The notes beneath the pieces were generated by a model that saw only the letters and a program-made list of their open reading frames with translations, ran no database searches and was not told the origin of the DNA. DNA of 64,000 bases, taken from Pisaster brevispinus. Its lineage: Eukaryota > Echinodermata > Asteroidea > Forcipulatida > Asteriidae. Every line of letters begins with the position of its first letter. Positions within the stretch are counted from its first letter, which is position 1. Positions 34,701-46,700 of the stretch are shown piece after piece. The DNA lies in NCBI GenBank assembly GCA_023634235.1, contig JAMKCF010000014.1, positions 4,229,501 to 4,293,500 on the forward strand. The letters are read 5' to 3'. The translations under genes were made by a program, and so were the position numbers.

Positions 34701-37700
34701 ATTATTATCTGTTTTTTTTACCTAAATTGGTTTTTGTTAAGCGCTGTATACTCGTTGCTCCCAGAGTCTTGTGGGAGAAAAAATCACAGGCTTATTACTC
34801 AGATGGGATTCGAACCCGCGGCCTTTGCCATTCTAGAGCAGATGTCATACCACTAGACTGTCGAGCTTGCCAAGTAGCTGGAGGGCAGTCGGAGCCTGTG
34901 TGTTTGCATCCATTACCGCAATGCTAGAAGTCAAGTATGATTCACTGGAATTCATGGTATTGGACCAACTGATAAATTATGTTCATTTTCCAAGGGATGT
35001 GTAACTTTCAAATTGCCCAAATCTTAAGAGATTTTTGTTGTTGAAAGGTATTTTTTAAGAAATATCGGAGAGGGGCGGTAGCAAGCCAAATGGAAAGGTG
35101 CTGACTTTCCGCTAACTTTTTGTTTTTGTCTTCTTTTTTTTTAATTGTGTTTTTTTCTTTTGTCTAAATAACAAAAAGTCTGACTTCTTGTTGCTTTTCT
35201 CATTTCGCTTATCTCAAATCACCATCTCTGTTGTGGTTGATTTTAATTTGCAATCTTTTAACTGCTGTTTGAAATGTCCTTAATTTTACTCCTTTTTTTG
35301 TACAGGTTTAGTCCAAGTTATAACTTACTCCCCTACACTTCTTGTTACCCTTTTCTTAAACAATAACTTCGGGTCGGGTCCAATTGAAAGCCTGGCTTTC
35401 AGGAACCAAGCATTCAGCACTTTTTACCATTGGATTTGGAGCACTTAACAAACTATAACATGATCATCTAATTACCATTTCATTTTCAACCAATCAATGC
35501 AGCCGTAAAAGATCAACCTTACGTATCGGCCAATCACAAAGCTCCTTGCATGGACAAAAGACACTAGCATTTGCACCATGAGCATTTCTTTAGCGACTAT
35601 TTCTCATAAGTTTCTAAATCTGTTTCTGATTCAGTTGAACTCTTCACCTTATTTGACTTTTGTTTTGATTAATTTCACCCGCTTTTTCTTTTTCTGTCTT
35701 TTATGTTGATTTTTTTGTTTCCTCATCTTTTACCTAATTTTGTACTAATAGGCACCAGTGGCTCTGCAGTAGCAAGTGGTACGTAAATCCAAATCATCGC
35801 TGTTTGTAGATTTTTAGGCCAGCATATTGCTGAGACTCTAAATTTCATCGGCAAAAAAACAAAAACATTGGCGGGGATTACAACAAATATTTTTACCAAT
35901 AAGAAAGTACTTTGAAAGTGCGATTACAAAAATAAGTTGCGAACTTAAATTTTGGGTGAAATACAAAAGGTGGTTTTAGGAAATTTCTTGTCAAGTCTTA
36001 TTCCAAATTTGGGGGTTCAAACTCACGGAGTGTTGAACTAATTAGTCATGTTCACAACTACAGTGTATACCGTGATGGTATGCTGACAGAATGAAAAGGT
36101 ACAAGTATGGTATGACTCTTCAGTGACTGTTCGTTTCTTTATAACCACCAAGATATCACACATGGATAATTCTGTTGATTTTGTTGACTTCATTTTTGTG
36201 TAAAAATGTCTGGAAAAATAAAATAAAACAGAAATTTTGTTTTGTTTTAGAAATGTTGGTACTTGTTAAAATGAAAAACTTTGAAAGTGTCTATTCGGTA
36301 TATGACGGTCACTTTGGCCTTTTTTAGTTGAGTGGAAGTAGGTAGAACTGTGCGGCCATTTGCGACCGCTATGAGCATTTTGGAACAAGCCGATTGCGGC
36401 CGTTATGCGGCCGCTGATTATTTGGGTAAAAGCGGCTTGTGGCCGCTGTGGTCTCTAAAGGCCTAATGTTGAGTCAACAGAACTGTTGTTGATCTATGAA
36501 TTGATTTTGAGTTGTGTTTTGCTGAGGCAAGGAGCAAACTTCTGGAGTGGCAAAAAAATCATGTTTTGCTTCCATTGCAGTGTTTTCCAAAAGTAGCTTT
36601 TAAACCAAGAATGTAGATTTAATGCAAATATAGAAGCAGAACTGTGTAAAACAAAGCCATGTGTTCTCTCTTAAACCCTACAATTTAATTGCTGCTTTTC
36701 ACATCCACATCCCAAATTGAGAAAAAAGAATACCATGTATTGCATTATGTAGGAAAAAAGGGAGTTGACGATTTTCCTGGTTTTGGGTTTTGAACAAAGA
36801 AAAGTTGACTGGAGCGGAACTTGAACCAACAACCTCTGGATTAACGTACCGGCGCTCTACCAACTGAGCTATCCAGCCTTATGTTGGTGGTCTCCCTACT
36901 AGTCAATATCTTTGTTCGGGGGTGCCAGTCAGAAGCCATTCAACAGTATTTTCCTGGATGTGTAATTTTTTTTCCCGGACTCTGTCCTGAGTCTTTTATA
37001 GATACTTAAAGTTTTAGACTTTCCCTTCTTCCCAATGCACAAACTCAACTGCATGTTTGTCTACTTTCCAAGGAGAAGGTGCTTAGAGTTGTTGACATGT
37101 ACAATGTACCCCACCCCCCTTAACTTGCTATAAAAGGCTCACCCAACACTCCAACGCACAACAAAAAGAGCTTCTTTGTAATAATGTGGACCAAAGTCAT
37201 AGAACTGCTAGAACTGCTAAAATCACAGTCAGTTTCATTTTGTTTTTCATGCAAAGTGTTTCTGGGCCGATTTCATAAATCGGCTAAGCACAAAAAACTT
37301 GCTTAGCGCTCAAAAATATTGCTTAGCACTTAAAAATATTGCTTAGCAGCCAAAATCATGTAATGTGTGGTGTGATTGGTTCCCTGCTAATCTTAGCTCA
37401 AAAAATTGCTTAGCACATACAAACCTTGCTCATCAGAATCAGGTTACCAGCCAACATACCGTGTTGTTTGTGGCTGGTTCCCTGGAAATGATACTTAATA
37501 GGAAACTCGCTGATTAGTTTTGATTGGATACCAGCTGAATATATTTATATCAGGCATGCACACTTTGACTGGTTAACCGGTGAATATTGCTCAGCTAGTA
37601 TTTCTGCTTAGCAAGTTTCTATGAGTTTGGGCTCAATGTGTCAATGTGCTAATACAGCTGGCTAATGCACTCCCATCTTTTCCCTCCCCTTCACCCTATG

Positions 37701-40700
37701 CTTTGTATCGCAGCTTATATGGGGAATATGCGGAAATATGGTGAGAATAAATTAAGTCTGTCACTACTAACCCTGCTCAAAAACCCTGTTCACATGTCGT
37801 CAAAAAAGCAAGCATTGTTTGTTTTTGTTTTTGTTTTTTGTTTTTCCTAAGAAGCCTGGGTCATACTTCACGCAGATGTAGAGCCATTTTTCATGATGCA
37901 AACATTTGCTTTGCTTTGGCTATTAGTGAAGTGTGAAGCGGGCTTTGTCTTTGTCAAAAATAAAATTCATTCCATGAAAAAGGCAATCATCCCTTCTCTT
38001 GTCATTACTAAGCTAGCCAAAGATCACATTCAGGCAACGTGACAAACAAGCATTCATTGATAATTTGTTATCTCACAAGCGTGAGTGGAATACGGAAAAA
38101 TATAGCGTGTGTGCATCCCATAATGCAATTCAGTCTTCCATCTCGTTGGATAGGGGATGCAGACACTTTATTTTTCCCTATTCTACGAGTGCGCGTGTTA
38201 TAACGAATTTATCTTCAAACGGGTGTGGTAACGAATTTATCTTCAAGTAAACTTTGCGCATGGCTTGAAATAGCGTAATACGCAGAATTAGAACAGCGCG
38301 AAAGAACAGGGTTTGAAATCAGCCATGCAATACAGGTTAATATCACACTCTTGTTGCTCTGGATCAACCAATCAGAGGCAAGGAATTAAGTTTGCTTGAA
38401 AATAATGTCTGTTATTACCCCTTGTAAACAATCAAGTTCAGACTACAGGAATAAGCGAGCCTTCCCTGATTTTCTTTTAGTACCCTTATCATAAAGTAAT
38501 GTTCACATGACATGGAAAGAGAAGCATTCAAGCATTCCTTGAGTTTCTCTTGTTACCCTTGTCAACAATCAAATTCAGACTACAGGAAAAGGCGGGCCTT
38601 CCTTGATTTTCTTTGAGTACTCTTATCAAAAAGTCATGTTCACATGACAGGAAATAAACAAACATTCCTTAACTTTTTGCTGTTGCCTGTTGACAAGGCC
38701 CTTCGACTGACATAAATTTAAACACTGTCTTCTTTTGATCCTTTTAGACTTAAAATCCATGTGTCCGCGATGCATTGTGTGTAATGCGTAGTGCGCAATG
38801 CGTAAAAAATTAAAATACACGCTAAGCAAAGCACAAAGTTTTTACTCATGTGCAGTATGCAATAGGAATACATGAAGTTGCATGTGTTGCTCGGCGTGTA
38901 TTTTCATTTTTACGCTTTGCGTACTACGTATTATGCACATTACGGACACATGGATTTCATGACTTGTTATCAGAACGTTAATTGTTCTTTTGTATGGTTC
39001 ATTTTCTTTGTATTTGTTCATCAACTTTCAGTGTATTTTGAAAGAAATTTTTCATTTTACGATGTTGTGTTTTTCAATGACTTTTATGGAAATCGGATGG
39101 AATTGTGTTTAGAATTTTTGTTTTGTTTTATTTATCTCTTGTCAGAGTTTTTTAAGTCACAGATTTTATTTTTGTATCTTGTGATAAGAATTTGTTCCAT
39201 GTTTACTTTCATCGTTTTTACCATGTCATCAAATTCTTTTGTTACAAATGTTAGGCAAATGGGGCAAGCACACAATTGCATGAATAATTATGAGGCAAGC
39301 AAACGATGCAAGCAAAAAGTCATGAATGATTTATAAGGCAAGCAAATGTGGCAAGCTCTACATTGCATGAATAATTGATTTGAACATCAGCACAAACTTA
39401 TCTGCATAAAGCTTTATGCCTTCTATGTTGTTCACAAGTGCCCCAAAACAACTTCACGGTTCTGATTGGCTGGAATAAATCATGTGACCATGGTGACAAC
39501 CAAAAATTACTCCAATAACAATTGAACAAATGGAGATTCCTGTCTCATGTAAAATAATCATTTTATTAGAAGGAATATTTATGTGTAGCAATAGTACTAA
39601 TGCAACCCACTTGTTTCCATGAAGTGTTGTAGACTATTCAGCTGGTAAGGCAGTGCGTCACACTTGTTCATATCTGCTGCATGCCCAAAGTTTTCGCTAC
39701 TCTCCGGCTTTCAAGCTGGAATAAGTTTGTGCGTCATTTTACCAAAAACCACCCAAATCATCTTCAAGACGGAAACTTTAATTCTTAATAGAAGACCTTA
39801 GTCTTTGAAGAATGTGTAAAATCAGTTTCAATTTTTGATATTTTTTTGCATAAACCATTTTTGGCTCAAATGCAGCACCTTAATGGGTTTTTGGTAGTCA
39901 GTGGGCGTGGCTTACAGTCAAAGTGGAGTTGCGTCACACTTACAAGCAGGATCGTCAGCAGATATTGAAATTTAATTTTAATTTTCATTTCTTTTTTTTA
40001 TGAGTAATTCCTTAGGTATATAACTGGGTGAACTCCTTTGAGATCATATTTTCTTTTTGTCTAGTTGGACATTACCCTTGCCCTAGATCGATCCTCTGCT
40101 CCAGCATTTCGTTTGTTTGCAAAAAGTGTTCACTGCATAATTATTATTTTGATTGCATGATGCATAGCTAAAAGAGCACCACTCTCTAGCCTTGTTTTTG
40201 TTTTTCTATTATTCCTTCCCACGGTTCTGTCTTCCTGCAGTGCAAATCCGCCCCGCCAAAGACCAGTACAAAGGTTGGTTGTTGCTTTCTTTGCATCATG
40301 CTCATTCTCACGGAGACCCTCTCTCAAAATGCTGGTGTAAATGCCTTGTAAAATCGGTTGCAGTTTCACGGAGATGAGACTGTATTTCTGAAGAAGCAGG
40401 GGTCCATCTGCTGAAGCAGACAAAAGTGCTTAACAAATATCTGCTCTTGTGCTTACAGTTTTGGATAGCCAAAGAACACAGAATTTTTTCTGATATTTTA
40501 CAAACTTCAAACCAGGGCCCAATTTCATAGAGCTGCTTAAGCACAAAAAGTAGCTAAGCACAACAAAATTATGCTTACCAGAATAAGGTTACCAGCCAAA
40601 CTAGTACAATTTATGACTGGTATCCTGCTCATTTCTGCTTAGCAGTAAATTGTTAAGCAATATTTTCTGCTTAAAGCCGTTAAGCAGAAAATTCCGCTCA

Positions 40701-43700
40701 GCAAGTTTCTTTACTTAGCAAGAAATGAGCGGGGTACCAGTGGCATCAATATAAACTTTATGGAATGTTGGCTGGGAACCTGTTTCTGCTAAGCAAGTTT
40801 TTTTCTGTGCTTAGCAAGTTGTTGTGCCTACAGGCTTTATGAAATTGGGCCATGGGCCTGATTTCTCAGCCCTGCTTACTGTAAGCAAAAAAAAATTAGT
40901 GCAACAAAATCTGCGCTTAAAGTAAGCGTATTTTACAGGTTTGCATGAAATTGTTTCTGGTTTAAGTGTATATGTCACTTAGGCAGAAACCCTGAAAGCA
41001 GAGAATGGTGACGGTAAGCGCAGAATTCTCTGGTAAGCTGAGCCATTAGCTTTTTTTTAGACATGGTGGACACTGTTTGGTTAGAGTGTACACTGACCTC
41101 TCCAAATCGCTTATGAAAATGGGCCTTGTGTTTTTCAAGTTTTCACGTCTTTTGATCTAAAGACCACTTTTATCATCAGCATTTTGAAAGAGTTTCCTTC
41201 TCCCAAGTTAAAACCTTTCTTTGTGTCTTCTTGTGCACAAATGTGTTCACATTTTTTCCCCAGGAATGGCCACCACGCTTTGCTAAAAAAAATTATGAGC
41301 TTTCCGGAAAAAAACAAAACTGAATAGCATTTGGCTAAGGCAATCTTTGAAGTCAGTTCAAGCTTGGCGGCTGATTTCTTTGGTTAACAGTTTAATTTCT
41401 GCTCAGTATTTTAGCAGCGTTTGGTTTACAGCTACTTTTTTAAATAGCAGAATCCTTTGTCATGCAGAGTCAACTGCTGAGATATTTCATCTTTTTCTCT
41501 CGTGGATAGGAACGTTCTATTTAGGTGGAATTGATTGACTCGAATACAATTATAATAGAAATTATTTTGTATATAAGTGTTTTAAGAAACAATTATGTTA
41601 ATAACTGGCATTGAAATTTAACTTACTTAGAAAGCGAATTATTGAAAATGAGATTGGCAATGCTATCCACGGCATGCGTGAGGCTTTTAAATTTAATGGC
41701 AAACTTTCCTAGTGTTAAGTTTGTTTTGTTTTTGGTTTACATTTTACCATTACGCGTTTGTTTCTCGCAATCCCCATCGTCTTTTTCAAAATGGCGGCTG
41801 TGCAGATCTTCACTATGACTACCAGCTGACAGAGGAGTATTGCCAGAATCACTTTCTAACCGGTCTTCTGCTGAGGGAGGTAGGAACAGCACTCCATGAC
41901 GTCACCGAAGTACGACAAAATGGAATCCGTGTCTTAAGAAACCTTCTGGCTAAGCACAGCTTTGACGACCGCTACATGTCAAAGGTGGGAACCTTTTTAC
42001 TGTTTTTACTTTTGGCTTGAACAAAGAAAAATTGACTAGAGCAGGAGTTGAACCTGCGACCTCTGGATTAACGTGCCAGCACTCTACCAACTGAGCTATT
42101 TAGCCCTATGTTGGCCATCTCCCTATTTTGTCAGTATCTGTGTTCGGGGTGCCAGTCAGAAGCCATTCAACTTGTAATCGCTGTATAGCCAGGAATCACA
42201 CCCAAGTTTTCGATACAACCTGGGAAGCGGCAGCAGAGGGATCACCTTAATGGGATGTATCTTTGTATTTCAAATATAAAATAATAAACCACACAGGAAA
42301 CTGGGTAAATTGTTATGAACTTTGGGTTGAACAAAGAAAAATTTACCAGAGCGGGATTCAAATCCCGCTCCAGTAAAAAAAAATTGTGTTTACCCCAAAT
42401 TAATTAGATTTCAATCTGTTGGTTTCCTTTGTTGTTTATTTATTTATTTATTTTTTTCAGTTTTATCAAGAAATTCTTATTTTGTGTGTCTACTTTCCTC
42501 TTTTTTAACATTTTTACAACCATAGATGTTAATTTTGCATCGGGGAAAAGAATATTTTTGGCCTTTGCCCCTCCAACGATGTGCAGTATCTTCAAGCACT
42601 TTCTGTGAAAATAAAGGAAAAAAGTGAAAATAAAGGATTGAAGCTGCCTCAAGCCACTGGGCAAGCTCGGTGGTCTAGTGGTAAGACATCTGCTCTAGCA
42701 ATGCAAAGGTTGTGGGTTTGAATCCCACCCGAGTGATATGCCTGGGGGGTTTTTCCCACAGGACTCACAGGAAAATGCAGTGCTTAATACACATCGTAAG
42801 GGCATAAACCAAATACATTTTACTATCAATATGTCTCGTTCATTCTGATGATGGTTTGTGTTTTTAGGAGAAAAACAGGACAATTTTGATGGTGTTATTT
42901 TTGTTTTGCCATAGCAGCCATACCAAGCCCGCATCGCAGCCTTGTACCTCCCCTTGGTGGCGATCATCCTGGAGAATGCGCCCCGCCTCTCACGGGAAGG
43001 CCCGCCCACTCCAGGCTCCGCCTCCATCAACGGCGACTCCCTCTTCGACATGTCGTCTCTCTCGTCAAGCTCCCTAATCACCGATTCCCCCGGAATGGAC
43101 CGTCATAACAGCGTCTCGGCCCAGGCTGCCAAGACTAAGTCGCTGCAGCGAGACTCCGCAGTCCTGGATATGATAGCTGGAAGAGGTAAAAATCAAACTT
43201 TCCATTCTCATAAAATCAACTCACAGTTCTCGTTTTCATCCAGAGATTAACGATCATCAAAATGGATCGATAAAATTTCATTTTTCCAAGTGATGAGCTG
43301 GTCTGATCATTCTTCCTTGGAAATGTTTGTGTAAGGAAAAAACCTTCTGAATTAAATTCTTTCCGGAGGGCAGTTTGGTTGCATTCAAAAGTATCCCCAG
43401 TGTCGATATCAGTTCTGTAAAAAAAAAAATTGCAATCAGCTTGAAAGTGTTCTTCATAAAACATCAGTAAATTGTTGGCGTTACAACCAAATTTTGCATG
43501 GTTGCATTGTGTTGGTTTTTCTTTTCCAGATTTTTTCTTTTCAGTTTGCAATTTACGAAAGGAATTATTGAGTTATTAACCTTTTTGTTTTTGGTTGAAA
43601 ATTTGGATGTGACTTTGCATTAAAAGAGACACTCGCTTGAGGCATAGAGTTACATAGGAAGTAGAGGGTGTACAAAACCATGTGATACGTCCTGTCAAGA

Positions 43701-46700
43701 AGCATTTTGCCCCCATTGAGAAAATGGCGCTGACCTGTCATGTGACACAGGTCACTCATCTGGGCCTAATTTTATAAAGCCTGTAAGCGCAAAAACTTGC
43801 TAAGCACAGAAAAATCTTGCTTAGCAGAAACAGGTTACCAGCTAAAATTCCATGAAGTTTACATTGGTGTGACTGGTGCCCCGCTCATGTTTAGCTTAGC
43901 AAAGAAAGTTGTTCAGCAGTAATTTCTACTTAACTGCTTTATGAAATTGAGATCAGTTCACTCAACAAATGTTTTCGGAGTGGATATTTACATATATTTA
44001 CCTTTAGGGATTCTTGCCAATGGTGGGACAGTGCGCTTGACCCGGCAAATGCTCCCTCTAGTTCAATTGTATAACTCTATGGGGTTTGAGGTGACGTTTG
44101 TCAACATATATGGCGGGAATGTGAAAGTCAAACTATTAACAAAGTGGTCAACTAAAGTAGAGGTTGATTTGAATACTGTAACAAACCCAGGCCTGGACTT
44201 ACATGCTTCTATTGCCCGCATCTTGGCCTTGGTGTCCCTTCAAAAGTGTCCAATATTTGTTTTCAATTGGAGTGCCCTTTCCAAAAGAATGGCCTTGCCC
44301 AATTAAGGATGAAATTCCAAGCCTCCAAACCACTTCAAGGCTGGTGTCTGTTAACTAAATAAGAGAACCAAAAAGAGTGTGAATTGACAGTATTTATGAT
44401 AATGCTAAGCTGTGTTTAACCATAACAGGTTTTTTAAAGTGTGTTAAAGTTAATTTTGTACAATTATTGTTTTATTTTGAACTTGGTTTATAAGTAATGG
44501 TGTACTTACGCAGTGCTTCCCCGATACTAAGCACTTCCTTCCTCAGCTGCAAGGTAGTTGGTGAAAAATGGCAGCCTAATCTTTTTAGCCTTTCCAATCA
44601 AGCAGAAAAGGCACCAAGATGTCAGGACAAATATTTTTGAGATTGAGTATGGGTGATTGACTGATGACAACGATTCAAGTAGACCGCTATACTGGGGTCA
44701 CAAACTCTCGACTTTCAATAATGAGAGAGGATTCTGTGAAATAGACGACTTGTGTAGTTTTAAAAAATTTCATCAGTTAAAATTTCATCTGCTAAAATTT
44801 ATCCACGTCAGAGTTATCCATTCATCTTGTTTATGAAGAGTCTTGACACTTCGACCAATCATGTTCACCGAACTACACATAAAACTCAATTCCATCTTGT
44901 ATCCGTTCTATTCATTGGTCGAAAAAGATCATACTCAATCTCAGATTCTGGTGTGAAATTTGCTACTAATCAAACTTTATTTTTAAAAAAATAAAATGCT
45001 TTCCATTTCAGCAGTCAGCCATCTCAAAGCAGCTCAATTTTTCTTTTCAATAACAAAAACCTTTTTTTCCTCTTTTCTTCCCTTCCCAACTTTGTCTTTC
45101 GGGGCGTTTGGGTTTTTGTTTCCTTTTTCTGATCACGGATATTCTCTCTGCAGCACATTCCTTCAGTGTGGGGAGTTCCATGGCAAGGAATTTTGGTACA
45201 GCGTCTAATTTTTTTTTTCGTAGCGGCCTCTTGGTTTATGTCATGTATGGGTTGCTGGAATCGTTCACTATTCTCTGTTTGTTTGTTTCTATCTTTCTTT
45301 CTATTTTTTGCCTGGTGTACCATAGTGTCTGGATTGTTCAATAGGTGATCAGCATAATAAAGACATCTTGGAGTGGAGGTACAACAAACAATTTTTTGGT
45401 GTAAATACAACAAGAATAAGTACAATTGTAGCAAATCGCATCGCACTTTACAGCATTCTTAGCAGTGGCCCGCTGGCCAAATGCTAGTTAGAATACCTGA
45501 GGACCAGTCAAAATTCTCTCCCAAGTGGTCCGTCTGACTAGTTCAGTGTTAAAAAGCATCCAAATTAGTATAAAATATGGACCAGTGAAAAAGCTGGGGG
45601 ACCAGTTAAATGACGAGCAAACTGGTCCTGCTGGCCAGTCTCTGAAAATGTTAAGGGCAAACCCTGATGTTCAAGCTCTCTCTCCCTTAACAGTGGTTCA
45701 CTCGCTGAATACCTAATGGACCAGTCAAAATTCTCTCCAAAGGGTCCAGCTGGCTTGTTCAATGTTGAAAAGCATCCCTATCCAATATGAAATATGGACA
45801 AGTGAAAAAGTCGACACACTAGTGAACTGACAATCTAACTGATCACCTTGACTAATCACTGAAAATGTTAAGGAAAACCCAGTTTTGTGTATACAAGCAG
45901 AATCGTCTGCAATTCTGAGGCAACCTATCCCCCCCCAAAAAAAAAAAAAAAAAATTAAATAAAAAAATTAAAAATTGGGTTTCAAACACCAGAGCGAGTA
46001 AACACAAATTTGTGTTATGGAAGTAACTTTATAAGTAAATACTACTCTGGAAGCGTCATTTTAAAAAACCTAGCAAGTTTCCACTCCAAGATGTCTTGTT
46101 GTCAGGGTTAGTCACCGCGGCAACCAATCTCAACATCTTCAAGCATCACCATCCTCCTCTCTCAATTCATCGTTTTCATTCATCTTACCGTAGCCACCAG
46201 ATATCAATCAATCAATCATATATTTTTTTTATTTGTTACACAATATCCTGTTCGTTAACAGTCGTACATTTTTACCATAAAGTGGCAAATTCGTTAATCA
46301 TTTATCGGCAATATATTAGTCAAGTGCATGAGTAATTGATGTTTTTTGTAATTTCATGAGTCCAGATCATATACATTGATCAAGTTAATAACTGATAAAT
46401 AAATAATTATAAATACTAATCTGAAATCTAGGTGGAACTTAAAGAGACATGTTACTGCCCTCAACAAAAATTGAATCAATTTCATGAATCTTTTCAGGTA
46501 TTATACAGGATTGGTAGAGTTGACAAAATAGTCGCAGATAGTCTTCATGTTTTGTGTGATCAACCGTATATGAGAAATAATAAACCTGTGAAAATTTTGG
46601 CTAAATCCGTTGTGTGAGTGACAGGAGAAAATAGTGAATAATCATGCCAAATTTTCAGCATGTAAACACATTGTCCTTAATTTTGGTTGATCATCTGAAA

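Larger units (their letters stand above)
34626..40240. other. Introns between e24 and e25, with two microexon candidates
   Basis: 5.6 kb holding a reverse tRNA-Glu/Asp-like SINE (34750-34930), microexon candidates at 35752 and 37714, a GCGGCCGC-rich patch (36330-36455), a reverse tRNA-Lys SINE (36780-36955), a long MITE-A relative (37268-37635), a 137-bp tandem dimer (38415-38700) and a long palindrome (38752-38958). 39000-40240 shows no gene. Confidence 0.6.
41985..42914. other. Intron 26
   Basis: It holds a reverse tRNA-Lys SINE with body (42015-42300), a second short Lys-like piece forming an inverted B-box hairpin (42310-42385), and a forward tRNA-Glu/Asp-like SINE (42660-42800). Confidence 0.65.

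Noticed and set aside
38872..39336. 154-codon Phe/Tyr/Val-rich open frame
   Set aside because: It begins inside the palindromic element and continues through T-rich intron. Hydrophobic content follows base composition.
43941..44306. 121-codon open frame with moderately normal composition
   Set aside because: It begins in the end of a MITE-A copy, matches no family I know, and its apparent acceptor lacks a pyrimidine tract.
45024..45446. 140-codon minus-strand open frame
   Set aside because: Lys/Arg/Glu-rich because it is antisense to T/C-rich intron around candidate exon cD. No recognisable domain.
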